Part shown: in pieces, positions 1-8,713 of the stretch
Position numbering within the stretch: position 1 is the stretch's first letter
How the letters are laid out: each line of letters opens with the position of its first letter
From: Solirubrobacterales bacterium
GTDB lineage: Bacteria > Actinomycetota > Thermoleophilia > Solirubrobacterales > Solirubrobacteraceae
Assembly: GCA_013815355.1 (NCBI GenBank)
Contig: JACDGG010000014.1
Span: 1-32,470, forward strand
Direction: 5' to 3'
DNA: 32,470 nt
Notes under the pieces: generated by a model
Told to the model about the DNA's origin: nothing
Database searches by the model: none
What the model saw: the letters and a program-made list of their open reading frames with translations, nothing else
Translations under genes and position numbers: made by a program

Positions 1-403
<403 letters not shown>

Positions 404-627
404 GAACTTCACGAAAAGCTGTCATTGGTTTGCGCTCGCCTGCCGTGCCGAAGCACGACGAGCTCACGACTGCCGGGACCCATACACCGTGGTCCCGACC
501 CATGACGGGGTACTTCTCTACTTGACTCTTGTACCGCCACACGGACACGCATAAGCGTTCCCGTTGGCGGGTCGAACCTGGACGCACACCACGATCACGA
601 AATAGATCGTAGATGCGCATGCTGTTG

Positions 628-641
628 AGTTTTCAAAGACC
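628..641 (-). promoter_or_regulatory. boxA-like antitermination site in the rRNA leader
   Basis: Read on the minus strand, this is GTCTTTGAAAACT, matching the boxA element (NusB/NusE binding) found in many bacterial rRNA leaders. It lies about 80 nt downstream of the predicted rRNA promoter and about 225 nt upstream of the mature 16S end. The rest of the leader (404-627) holds no gene. A short inverted repeat (CGTGAA...TTCACG) near 398-413 sits at the mature 5' end and may belong to the processing stem. Confidence 0.6.
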
Positions 642-721
642 GCCTAGCCTCACCGAAAGGGCTTCCTTCAGAGGAGACCAATCCGACCCAGCGCCCAGGG
701 GCACCCGCGGGCCGACCGGGG

Positions 722-751
722 AGTATAGCGCTCGGCGTGGCCGGCCGTCAA
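722..751 (-). promoter_or_regulatory. rRNA operon promoter
   Basis: On the minus strand, TTGACG (746-751) is followed after 18 nt by TATACT (722-727), close to the housekeeping sigma consensus. The start point would be near 715, giving a leader of about 310 nt before 16S. I saw no other promoter as strong in the leader. Confidence 0.7.
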
Positions 752-814
752 CTCCCCGCCCTCAGCTGCCCCTGCGGGCCGCCTTCGGGCCACCAACCTA
801 CTCGCTCTTGGTGC

Positions 815-852
815 CCTTTGCCTGAAGCCAGCGTCTCGGGTTCAGGCAAAGG
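815..852. repeat. perfect 12-bp inverted repeat between the rRNA promoter and the upstream gene
   Basis: CCTTTGCCTGAA at 815-826 is repeated inverted at 841-852, with a 14-nt loop. It lies between the stop of the minus-strand membrane-protein gene (970) and the rRNA promoter (722-751), so it could end the incoming transcript. Neither side has a T-run, so a classical intrinsic terminator is not shown. A protein-binding site upstream of the rRNA promoter is the alternative. I see nothing else in 752-969. Confidence 0.45.
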
Positions 853-969
853 CGAGACTTTGGCGGCGTCGGCTGCGGCCTCGGGCGCCTACGGCCGAAC
901 TGCTCGACGCCGATCGAAGTTGACGGCGCTTTGATCTGATCCGGTGGCAGGGGCTTCGGTGTCATGAGC

Positions 970-1443
970 TCATTCTACCGCCAGGGCTGCAAGCCATGTG
1001 AGCGTCTGAACGACCATGACGACACCAAGGAGACCTGAGAGGAACGACATCCACCGGACGCGCCCGACGTTAGCCTCTCGCAGCTGTTGATATCCGTATC
1101 CGGCGCCCGCCAGCCACCCGAGCGTCGCGGCGGTTGCTTCCTCCGCGGCCTGTTCGTACAGGTCGTCGTAGAGATCGTTCGCATTCGCGGCAAAGCTCAG
1201 GCGCCATGGCGCGAGCAGAATCGCCGCGATCACCAGTCCGCTCACGAGCGCTGCCATCGCCACCCAGCCGAGCACGTACAGACCCCCGCGCGAGCGCACG
1301 GCGGTAGCTCCCAGGAATGACGCCACCAGAGCGTGAGCTGCCAAGAGTGTGCCTGTGCGCTGGCGGATGCCAACAACAACCGACTCCTGCTCGGCCAGAG
1401 AGACCCGTCCCGCCTCATAGGTGATCTGCTCGAGAGACGACAT
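970..1443 (-). CDS. small membrane protein of unknown function (three predicted TM segments)
   Basis: I do not recognise a named family. From the ATG at 1443 the protein has 157 residues: a soluble N-terminal stretch containing EQESVVVGIRQRTGTLLAA, two hydrophobic segments near residues 29-78, a polar helix with NANDLYDDLYEQAAEE, and a last TM segment at the C-terminus. The layout (TM pair, cytoplasmic helical part, TM) loosely recalls SLATT-type or other 2TM effector-like proteins, but no defining motif is visible. ATG at 1461 is an alternative start. An upstream ATG at 1539 lies inside the hairpin after tyrS and is less likely. No clear ribosome binding site is seen. The gene follows tyrS on the same strand and may be read through from it. 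Confidence 0.7.
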   Translation of the reverse strand: MSSLEQITYEAGRVSLAEQESVVVGIRQRTGTLLAAHALVASFLGATAVRSRGGLYVLGWVAMAALVSGLVIAAILLAPWRLSFAANANDLYDDLYEQAAEEATAATLGWLAGAGYGYQQLREANVGRVRWMSFLSGLLGVVMVVQTLTWLAALAVE

Positions 1444-1531
1444 CGCACGCAAGGTAGGCATCGATGGCGATGGAACGCACGCCCGAAGCTCTGTGCTCCG
1501 ACCCCATGCGCTCTCTCGCGGTCTACTCTGC

Positions 1532-1547
1532 ATCCCCAAACGGGGAT
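1532..1547 (-). terminator. short hairpin directly after tyrS
   Basis: ATCCCC and GGGGAT flank an AAAC loop immediately after the tyrS stop codon (1548-1550 on the minus strand). The stem is 6 bp and GC-rich but has no T-run, so termination is only possible, not shown. Confidence 0.3.
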
Positions 1548-2828
1548 CTACATACCTGCGCGCAACCGCCGAAAACGGCGCTTGCCGACCTTCAGCACCT
1601 GTCCGTCGGCGCGCTCGCTCGCCACGTTGTGCTCATCCGTGCCCAGCACCTCCTCGCCGAGGCTCACGCCGCCCTGGTCGATCAGGCGCCGCGCCTCTGA
1701 GCGGGAGATCCCGAACTCCTCCGCGATCAGCCCCGGCAGATGCAGCATTCCCTCCTCACTCGCAAAGTGGGCCTCCTCGATCTCTTCGGGGGCCTCGCGC
1801 TGGACGAACACGCGCTCGAAGTGGCGTTCGGCCGCCTCGGCCTCCGCCTCTGTATATAGCCACGCGACTATCCCCCGCGCCAATGCCCGCTTGGCGTCCC
1901 TGGCCGAGGTCTCCCCCGTCGCGGGTCCGGTGCCCGCCGCATCGCTCTCGGCACCAGCGCCCGCCGTGTCGCCGTCGCCCGCACCCAACTCCTCGCCCAG
2001 CAGCAGCCGGTAGTACTGCCCCATCGCCTCATCGGGGATCGCCATCGTCTTGCCGAACATCTCCTCGGGTGCGTCGGTGACGCCGATCTGGTTGCCGAGC
2101 GACTTGGACATCTTGCGCTGACCGTCGGTGCCGACGAGGATTCCCATCGTCAGGATCGCCTGCTCGGGCTCGCCGTAGGCGCGCTGAATGTCGCGGCCGA
2201 GCAGTAGGTTGAACTTCTGATCGGTGCCGCCGAGCTCCACGTCGGCCTTCACGGCCACCGAGTCATAGCCCTGCAGCAGCGGGTAGAGCAACTCGAGCAT
2301 CGAGATCGGCTCACCGGCGGCGAAGCGTTTCGCGAAGTCGTCGCGCTCGAGCATCTGCGCGGCTGTCGTCGTTCGCATCAGGCCGAGCAGCTCGATCATG
2401 CTCATGTCGAGCCACTCGCTGTTGCGCCGCACCTCCAGGCGCTCGGGGTCCGGGTCCAGGATGCGCAGCGCCTGCTCCTGGAAGGTGGCGGCATTGGCCT
2501 CGATCTGCTCGCCGGAGAGGATCGGGCGCAGGCTCGAGCGCCCCGATGGATCGCCCACCCGCGCGGTGTAGTCGCCGATGATCAGCACGACCCGGTGCCC
2601 GGCGTCCTGGAACTCGCGCAGCTTGCGCAGCACGACCGCATGCCCGAGGTGAATGTCCGGGGCCGTCGGGTCGATCCCGAGCTTTACGCGCAGCACACGC
2701 CCCTGCTCGCTCGCAGCTCGCAGGCGCGCGGCGAGGGCTCCCTCGGGCAGGCAGTCCACGGTGCCCCAGGCCAGCCTCTCGGCGAGCCGGGCAGCGTCCT
2801 GCGCGGCCGCATCGGTGGCGTTTCCCAT
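1548..2828 (-). CDS. tyrS: tyrosyl-tRNA synthetase
   Basis: Charges tRNA-Tyr with tyrosine in the cytoplasm. The 426-residue protein shows the class I signature HLGH at residues 60-63, the tyrosine-pocket region with GDYTARVGDPSGR near 85-97, KMSKS at 239-243, and a C-terminal S4 RNA-binding domain (FGISRSEARRLIDQGGVSL). HLGH with KMSKS points to the TyrZ-like subtype rather than the E. coli KFGKT type. A glycine/alanine-rich insert of about 35 residues follows residue 278, between the catalytic core and the S4 region. The ATG at 2828 is chosen because homology begins just after it; the open frame extends upstream to 2987 without family-like sequence. It is divergent from the penicillin-binding protein gene, with a 123-bp gap. 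Confidence 0.96.
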   Translation of the reverse strand: MGNATDAAAQDAARLAERLAWGTVDCLPEGALAARLRAASEQGRVLRVKLGIDPTAPDIHLGHAVVLRKLREFQDAGHRVVLIIGDYTARVGDPSGRSSLRPILSGEQIEANAATFQEQALRILDPDPERLEVRRNSEWLDMSMIELLGLMRTTTAAQMLERDDFAKRFAAGEPISMLELLYPLLQGYDSVAVKADVELGGTDQKFNLLLGRDIQRAYGEPEQAILTMGILVGTDGQRKMSKSLGNQIGVTDAPEEMFGKTMAIPDEAMGQYYRLLLGEELGAGDGDTAGAGAESDAAGTGPATGETSARDAKRALARGIVAWLYTEAEAEAAERHFERVFVQREAPEEIEEAHFASEEGMLHLPGLIAEEFGISRSEARRLIDQGGVSLGEEVLGTDEHNVASERADGQVLKVGKRRFRRLRAGM

Positions 2829-2951
2829 CGAGAAGCCAATGCTAGACTCTCGCCGCGCCCTGGGGGTGTCCGCTGCGCCCGTGCCCACGTGGCCATCCCG
2901 CCGGGTCCGGCCTTCGCGCCGGGCTGCAACGGACCGGCCGCGTCCGCATGT

Positions 2952-5255
2952 ATGAGCGCGACCCTCGCCCCCGACATCCCCCCACAATCGCCGCAGCCCG
3001 CGCGCAAGCCCAGGCTGAAGAGGTTACGCTTCCTGGCGATCCTCGCCGCAGTGCTTCTGCTCGGCCTGATCTCCTTCGTGTTCGGGATCTTCGTCTCGAT
3101 CGCCTCGGATCTTCCCTCGCTGACGCGCTTCTCCCAGCTGAAGGACGCCAAGAGCTCAGTGCTGCTCGACGATCTCGGACACCCGATCGGCGTGCTCAGC
3201 CAGCAGAACCGCGTGATCGTCACCCCGGGCCAGATTCCGCAGATCGTCAAGGAGGCGGTGATCTCGATCGAGGACAAGCGCTTCGAGTCAAACGGCGGCA
3301 TCGACGTCCGCGGCATCGCGCGCGCCTTCATCGCCGACCTGCGCCACAAAGGCAGCGTGCAGGGCGCCTCCACGATCGAGCAGCAGTTCATCAAGAACGC
3401 GCTGCAGGCGCAGTCGCACCGCACGATCTTCGAGAAGCTCCGCGAGGCAGCGCTGGCCTACCAGCTCTCGCACAAGTGGTCGAAGGAGAAGATCATCACC
3501 GCCTACCTCAACACGATCTACTTCGGCAACGGCGCGTACGGGATCGAGGCCGCCGCCGAGACCTACTTCGGCCACGATGTCAACCACCTCGGCTGCGGCA
3601 CCCCCGCCCATCAGCTCTGTGTTGCCCAGCTGCAGCCGTGGGAGGCCGCGCTGCTCGGCGGGATCATCCAGTCACCGACCGCGTATGACCCCGCCAACCA
3701 CCCCGTCGCCGCGCGCACGCGACGGGACATCGTGCTGCGCCAGATGCTCGAACAGGGCTATTTGACCCGACCGGTCTATGAAGAAAGCGTCAAGCAGGCG
3801 ATCCCCGCCCCCAAGGAGGTGCAGGCGCCCCACCAGCAGACCGTCGAAGGCGTCGACGCGGGCTACTTCACGAGCTGGGTGCAGCAGCAGATCATCGAAC
3901 GCTATGGCGCCCCCCGCGCGTTTGACGGCGGCCTGAAGATCAAGACCACGCTCGACCTCTCGCTGCAGCGCTCAGCCGAACAGGCCGTCAACAACTACCT
4001 CGCCTACCGCGGCGGCCCGACCGCCTCGCTCGTGACGATCGAAAACGCGACGGGCGAGGTGCGCGCGATGGTCGGGGGGCGCGACTACAACGAAAGCCCC
4101 TTCAACCTCGCCACCGAGGGCGAGCGCCAGCCGGGCTCCTCGTTCAAGGCATTCGACCTCGCGGCGGCGCTCCAGGACGGCATCTCACCCGGCTCGGTGT
4201 GGACATCGAAGCAGAAGGAATTCCTCGTTCCGGGCACCCACGGCAACGAACGCTTCGTCGTACACAACGACGAAGGCGCCTACTCGGGCTCGAACACGCT
4301 GACCGGCGCCACCGCCTTCTCGGATAACTCGATCTACGCCGAAGTGGGTCTCAAGGTCGGCACGCGCAAGATCGCGCTGCTGGCCCACAGGATGGGGATC
4401 ACCACGCCGCTCTCGACAAACCCCGCGATGACGATCGGCGGTCTCACCGTCGGCGTCACCCCGCTGGACATGGCCCACGCCTATGAGACGATCGCCCACG
4501 GCGGACGGCGCGTCAGCGGCAGCATGGCCCATGTCGGCGATCCCGTCGGAATCCAGGAAGTGGAATCGCCTAGCCAGCCGCTGCCCGACGGCTCGCGCCG
4601 CGACACCAACCGCGTGCAGACGAAGGCGGTCCTGCCCACAAGCGTGGCCCAGACGGAGACATCTGTGCTCGAAACGGTGCTGCAGTACGGCACCGGGCGC
4701 GCCGCCGCGATCGGGCAGTTCGCGGCCGGCAAGACCGGCACGACCTCCAACTACGGCGACGCCTGGTTCGTCGGCTGGGACTCCAAGTACACGGTCGCCG
4801 TATGGGTCGGCTACCCCGACAAGCTCGTCCCGATGACGAGTGACTTCAACGGCGGCCCCGTGCTCGGCGGGACCTTCCCGGCTTTGATCTGGCATGACTT
4901 CATGACCCAGGCGCTGCAGATCGACAAGGCGCGCGCCGAACACGCCAAGGAACCGAATAGTTCCGAAGGCGGGGCTAGCTCGGGGACGTCCGAAACCGCT
5001 CCCGCGCCTTCTTCCTCCAATAACGGAGAAAAGCAGAGCAACACGACGAACGCTGCCGGAAAGAGCAACGGCAGCTCCTCCGCTCCCGCCGGCAAAGGCG
5101 GGGAATCTGGATCGGGCGCACCCGCTTCCGAAGGCGCGCGGGCGCCCTCCACGCAAGCTCCAGCACACGAAGCGCCGAGCACACCGGCGACCCCGGCAGC
5201 GCCGTCCACCCCGCCCTCACCGTCGCCGACCGGCGGCGTGAGCCCCAGCGGCTGA
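2952..5255 (+). CDS. class A penicillin-binding protein (bifunctional transglycosylase/transpeptidase)
   Basis: Polymerises and cross-links peptidoglycan outside the membrane. The 767-residue protein has a cytoplasmic basic N-terminus, one TM anchor (about 27-51), a GT51 domain with catalytic Glu107 in EDKRF, and a transpeptidase domain with S396-x-x-K399 (SSFK), S457-D-N459 and K594-T-G596. Two oddities are seen in GT51. The usual His of EDxxFxxHxG is Asn (EDKRFESNGG), and a short insert with two cysteines (GCGTPAHQLC) interrupts the segment before the conserved WEAALLGG. The last 107 residues or so are Ser/Ala/Pro/Gly-rich and low in complexity, probably a wall-spanning tail. The ATG at 2952 is chosen because it begins directly before the basic/TM anchor. 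Confidence 0.94.
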   Translation: MSATLAPDIPPQSPQPARKPRLKRLRFLAILAAVLLLGLISFVFGIFVSIASDLPSLTRFSQLKDAKSSVLLDDLGHPIGVLSQQNRVIVTPGQIPQIVKEAVISIEDKRFESNGGIDVRGIARAFIADLRHKGSVQGASTIEQQFIKNALQAQSHRTIFEKLREAALAYQLSHKWSKEKIITAYLNTIYFGNGAYGIEAAAETYFGHDVNHLGCGTPAHQLCVAQLQPWEAALLGGIIQSPTAYDPANHPVAARTRRDIVLRQMLEQGYLTRPVYEESVKQAIPAPKEVQAPHQQTVEGVDAGYFTSWVQQQIIERYGAPRAFDGGLKIKTTLDLSLQRSAEQAVNNYLAYRGGPTASLVTIENATGEVRAMVGGRDYNESPFNLATEGERQPGSSFKAFDLAAALQDGISPGSVWTSKQKEFLVPGTHGNERFVVHNDEGAYSGSNTLTGATAFSDNSIYAEVGLKVGTRKIALLAHRMGITTPLSTNPAMTIGGLTVGVTPLDMAHAYETIAHGGRRVSGSMAHVGDPVGIQEVESPSQPLPDGSRRDTNRVQTKAVLPTSVAQTETSVLETVLQYGTGRAAAIGQFAAGKTGTTSNYGDAWFVGWDSKYTVAVWVGYPDKLVPMTSDFNGGPVLGGTFPALIWHDFMTQALQIDKARAEHAKEPNSSEGGASSGTSETAPAPSSSNNGEKQSNTTNAAGKSNGSSSAPAGKGGESGSGAPASEGARAPSTQAPAHEAPSTPATPAAPSTPPSPSPTGGVSPSG

Positions 5256-5335
5256 CGCATTCGGTCTCAAATCCTACGGACTATCTGGAGATAGCGGACT
5301 GCCGGCACCCTCAGTGCTGAGCGCATTCATCAGGC

Positions 5336-6784
5336 GTGCTGCGAAAACGCTGCTTTACGATCCGCACATGCGATAGATTCCATATCGTGATATCGAGGGC
5401 GGGGTCATCACGCGATGGAATCAATGCAGCGAAGCTGCCACGCGGACCGCATTCTCTGACCCGCGAGCAAGTCGCCAACCATCAGCGCCAGAGGATCATC
5501 GGAGCGATGATCGAGGCGGTCGGCGAGAAGGGCTACCTCGCAATGACGGTCGCGGATGTGATTGCGGTCGCAGGTGTCTCGCGCAAGGCGTTCTACGAAC
5601 ACTTTCCGAACAAGCAGGACTGCTTTCTCACGGCCTTTGACACGGTCATCACGTCCGGCCTCGTTGAGGCCGCGAACGCCTACCGCAGAACCGGGAGTTT
5701 GCATAATGGTGTCGTGGCGGCAATCACTGTGCTGTTCGAACATGCCGCCATGAACCCACTGGCCGTCAGGCTCGTGATGATCGAGGTCAGCGCCGTCGGA
5801 CCCGAGGGCATTGCCCGGCGCGAGCAACACATGAGCGCATATGAAGAGATCCTCGGCAACTCTCTCGGCCTAAGCGTCAAGAAGCAAGCCGAGCCGAAGC
5901 CGATCCTGCGCACACTCGTCGGCGGCCTGAACGAGGTGCTCTATGGGCTCGTCCAAAGCCGGCGCCGCGCGGAGCAGAAAGCCGTGGTGACGGAGATCGC
6001 GGCCTGGGTCATGTCCTATCACCCCATTCCTCCCGCGATCGCCGCCGGCGCCGCGATCGACGGGGTGATATCGGCGGTACGGGTGGGTGGGCGCGCCCCG
6101 GGCACACTCTCCCCCCCTTCGACCTCCAGCGGTCGTCGCGGCCTGCGTGGCGAGCGCACGAGCTCGCACAGCTACGTCATCCACAACCAGCGTGAGCGGA
6201 TCCTTGACGCAGTTGCCATTCTGAGTGCCGCCAAGGGCTACGCGGCGGTGACCGTGAGGGACATCGCCGATCAGGCAGCCGTCTCCCTGGACGCCTTCTA
6301 TGCCCACTTCTTAGACAAGGAGGACGCCTTCCTCGTTGCCTATGAGGTTGGTCATCACAAGAGCCTCGCGGTCGTCGAGCGTGCCTTCAGCGAGGCCCCG
6401 GACTGGCGCCGTGGCGTGCCGGCGGCGATCAACGCGCTGTTCGACTTTCTCGCCTGCGAGCCGACGTTCGCCCACCTTGCCCTGGTCGACGCGCTGCTGG
6501 CGACGCCACGCACCGCCGAGCGAGCGAGGAAGGGGGTGGGCACATATGAACACATGATCACACAGGGGCTCGAGGAGCTAAGTCCCTCAGAGCAGCCACC
6601 CGGGGTAACCGCTGCGGCGATCACGGGGGGCATTTTCGAGCTCTGCTCGGCCTATGCGATGCAGCAGCGCACCGCCACGCTACCCGCCACTGCTGCCGTA
6701 GCGACATATTTCGCGCTGGCCCCCTTCATTGGCCCAAAGGAAGCTGCTCGACTGGCTGAGAACCCCGACGCGGCGCCCCGTTAG
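5336..6784 (+). CDS. transcriptional regulator with two tandem TetR domains
   Basis: A single 482-residue chain carries two complete TetR-type units. The first helix-turn-helix is around residues 55-95 (GYLAMTVADVIAVAGVSRKA, then FYEHFPNKQDCF). The second is around 285-330 (GYAAVTVRDIADQAAVSLDA, then FYAHFLDKEDAF). Each is followed by its own helical ligand/dimer domain, and the linker between them is Gly/Ser/Arg-rich. One chain may thus act as a built-in dimer or bind two half-sites. Start choice is uncertain: GTG at 5336 or GTG at 5387 (which would be nearly leaderless). The second HTH contains a rare TTA leucine codon (codon 326, 6311-6313). The likely target is its own promoter or the NHL lipoprotein downstream; no ligand can be inferred. 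Confidence 0.88.
   Translation: MLRKRCFTIRTCDRFHIVISRAGSSRDGINAAKLPRGPHSLTREQVANHQRQRIIGAMIEAVGEKGYLAMTVADVIAVAGVSRKAFYEHFPNKQDCFLTAFDTVITSGLVEAANAYRRTGSLHNGVVAAITVLFEHAAMNPLAVRLVMIEVSAVGPEGIARREQHMSAYEEILGNSLGLSVKKQAEPKPILRTLVGGLNEVLYGLVQSRRRAEQKAVVTEIAAWVMSYHPIPPAIAAGAAIDGVISAVRVGGRAPGTLSPPSTSSGRRGLRGERTSSHSYVIHNQRERILDAVAILSAAKGYAAVTVRDIADQAAVSLDAFYAHFLDKEDAFLVAYEVGHHKSLAVVERAFSEAPDWRRGVPAAINALFDFLACEPTFAHLALVDALLATPRTAERARKGVGTYEHMITQGLEELSPSEQPPGVTAAAITGGIFELCSAYAMQQRTATLPATAAVATYFALAPFIGPKEAARLAENPDAAPR
5382..5393. promoter_or_regulatory. ATATC-GT-GATAT palindrome at the 5' end of the tandem TetR gene
   Basis: A perfect 5-bp inverted repeat with a 2-nt spacer overlaps the alternative GTG start at 5387. 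TetR-family regulators often bind palindromes at their own promoter, so this is a candidate operator. It is short, AT-rich in GC-rich surroundings, and unsupported by a second copy that I could find. Confidence 0.3.
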
Positions 6785-6853
6785 AGTGCACCATGCGGCA
6801 ACCGGTAGAGCTATATGCGGATTTAACAGAAGAGAGACAACCGCGGCCAACGC

Positions 6854-6881
6854 TTGCGTTTCTGCAGATTAAGCAGATACC
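6854..6881 (+). promoter_or_regulatory. candidate promoter of the NHL lipoprotein gene
   Basis: TTGCGT (6854-6859) is followed after 16 nt by GATACC (6876-6881). Transcription would start near 6888, almost at the GTG start codon (6891), which would give a leaderless or nearly leaderless mRNA. This agrees with the absence of a ribosome binding site. Confidence 0.35.
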
Positions 6882-6890
6882 GTCTCGGCG

Positions 6891-8102
6891 GTGCGAATCC
6901 AGCTTTTAGCAAAACGGGTCGTGCTGCTCTGCGCTTTGATGGCTGCACTGGCGGGTTGCGGCACCACCCACACAAAACGTCCAGTTCACTTGCATGAGGA
7001 CCCCTCGGGCACCGTAATCGCGGACACCGTAGGTGAATTTGGAAAACACGGCACGGGCGCAGGGGATCTCGAGGAACCGGTTGGGATCGCGGTTGATCAG
7101 CGCAGCGACGATATATACGTCGTGGACTCCAACCATGTCCGAATCGAGAAGTTCACAAGCACTGGCAGCTTCCTGCTGGCGTCAGGTTGGGGCGTAGCCG
7201 ACGGCAGGACCCGCGCGCCGCAGACATGCACGAAGAAATGCTTTGCGGGCATTAGTGGTAGCGGTGCAGGGCAGTTCAACTTCCCCGAGGGCATCGCCGT
7301 CGACAACGACCCGTCAAGCCCGTCCTACCGAGACGTCTACGTGGTCGACATCCGCAACCACCGCGTCGAGAAGTTCAGTCCGCGAGGGATATTTTTGCTC
7401 TCTTTCGGAGGCGGCGTCAACCGAACGGCCCAGAACGACCATCGATCGGCCGAGGAAAATGTCTGTCCGGTTCACCGTGGTGATATCTGTGGCGGTGGGA
7501 CGCAAGGACCAACGGGCGCACAGCTCGAACTTACCGTTGAGGGTAGCTTTATCGCCGTAGGTTGGGACGGCACCGTGTACGTCGGGGCGCGCAATCGCGT
7601 GAAGACATTCGCCCCAACGGGTAGGTACCTGTCTCAGATCAAGCTGAACCCTGATCCACCAGCTTCAGAAGATCGCGAGTCCGGGGGCGTGAGCGGCCTT
7701 GCCGTCAACGCGGCGGGTGACCTGTATGTGATCCGCAACAATATCGTCGGCGTAAATGAGTACACACCATCAGGTAATCTCATGCGGACTCTCGAGCCGG
7801 GTGGGCACCCCGCCTACCCTGAAGGCCCAGCCCCGTCGCTAGCACTCGACCCGGCGGGCAACGTCTACATCGATATCTATGCAAACTACACTCATCGCAT
7901 CGACGAGTACAACGCTGAGGGTGTCAAAATCGTGAGCTTCGATAAAGGTGAGAAGGCACCCCCCGGCATCGCCGACAAGGAAGACGGAATACCGGGCATG
8001 GCATATAACTCACACACCAAGAAGCTATACGTTCTCAACGCCGACGTCAACGTCAAGCCGATCGTGGAGCGTGTACGCATCGTGGCGCCACCGCAGCCCT
8101 GA
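6891..8102 (+). CDS. NHL-repeat lipoprotein
   Basis: A secreted, lipid-anchored beta-propeller of 403 residues. The N-terminus is basic and hydrophobic and ends in a lipobox (LAGC, Cys23). NHL-type repeats follow: GIAVDQRSDDIYVVDSNHVR, then GIAVDN with DVYVVDIRNHRVEKFSPRG, then weaker blades up to the C-terminus (LALDPAGNVYIDIY). Such propellers usually mediate protein or ligand binding at the cell surface; no enzyme motif is visible. The start is GTG at 6891 since no ATG precedes the signal peptide. Codon 6 is TTA, rare in this GC-rich context. Related NHL blades occur in the giant protein at 28131-32087, but this one has a lipobox and stands alone. Confidence 0.85.
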   Translation: MRIQLLAKRVVLLCALMAALAGCGTTHTKRPVHLHEDPSGTVIADTVGEFGKHGTGAGDLEEPVGIAVDQRSDDIYVVDSNHVRIEKFTSTGSFLLASGWGVADGRTRAPQTCTKKCFAGISGSGAGQFNFPEGIAVDNDPSSPSYRDVYVVDIRNHRVEKFSPRGIFLLSFGGGVNRTAQNDHRSAEENVCPVHRGDICGGGTQGPTGAQLELTVEGSFIAVGWDGTVYVGARNRVKTFAPTGRYLSQIKLNPDPPASEDRESGGVSGLAVNAAGDLYVIRNNIVGVNEYTPSGNLMRTLEPGGHPAYPEGPAPSLALDPAGNVYIDIYANYTHRIDEYNAEGVKIVSFDKGEKAPPGIADKEDGIPGMAYNSHTKKLYVLNADVNVKPIVERVRIVAPPQP

Positions 8103-8113
8103 GCGCACCGCCG

Positions 8114-8713
8114 TCAGCGAGGCCACGGCCGGGAGACATGACGGTTGCCGGCAACGCAGAAGCGCCACGGCAGCTCGACAGCCCGAGAGATGCCGATCCT
8201 CGGCCCCTCAAGCAGCCTCGGCTCCTGCCACGCTCGCGAAGGCGGGACGATACGCAGCGCACCGGCCGAGAGATCACTGCCGTTCTCAGCCAGCGATACG
8301 CCAAGCGCCTGTGTCAGCTTGCCGGGCCCCGAACAGAGGTGCTCATCGGCATGCGTGCGAGCAACAGGACTGTTAACGGCTGGGCGCCGCGCGCGCATTG
8401 CTTCAAGACCGGTGATCGGCTGCAGAGCTCGGATCAGCACGGCCGCACCGACGCCCTCCGGCTCACAGACTGCATTGAGCAGCGCGTGGATGCCATAAGA
8501 GCGATACACATAGGCGCGACCGGGCGGCCCGAACAGCGTGCGCGTGCGCGATGTCGGCCCGATGAAGGCGTGACAGGCCGGCTCGCGCTCGTGATAGGCC
8601 TCGGTCTCTACAATCACCCCCGCGGCGGACCCATGTTCGACGATGCAGCCGATCAAATCCCGTGCGACCTCGAGAACCGGCCGTGCGTAGAAGTCAGCCG
8701 CGAGGACATTCAT
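8114..8713 (-). CDS. DNA-3-methyladenine glycosylase (AAG/MPG family)
   Basis: Removes alkylated purines from DNA in base excision repair. The 199-residue protein has the family hallmarks: FYARPVLEVARDLIGCIV near the N-terminus, the catalytic-region motif VETEAYHEREPACHAF, then GPPGRAYVYRSYGIHALLNAV and GPGKLTQALGV. The length is normal for the bacterial family. The ATG at 8713 overlaps the 3' end of argH by 20 bp, so translation is probably coupled. It converges with the NHL lipoprotein gene, with 11 bp between the stops. Confidence 0.95.
   Translation of the reverse strand: MNVLAADFYARPVLEVARDLIGCIVEHGSAAGVIVETEAYHEREPACHAFIGPTSRTRTLFGPPGRAYVYRSYGIHALLNAVCEPEGVGAAVLIRALQPITGLEAMRARRPAVNSPVARTHADEHLCSGPGKLTQALGVSLAENGSDLSAGALRIVPPSRAWQEPRLLEGPRIGISRAVELPWRFCVAGNRHVSRPWPR

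Noticed and set aside
4185-5168. Long minus-strand reading frame opposite the PBP gene
   Set aside because: Arg/Gly/Val-rich shadow of a GC-rich gene with no recognisable domain; the plus-strand PBP has all catalytic motifs.
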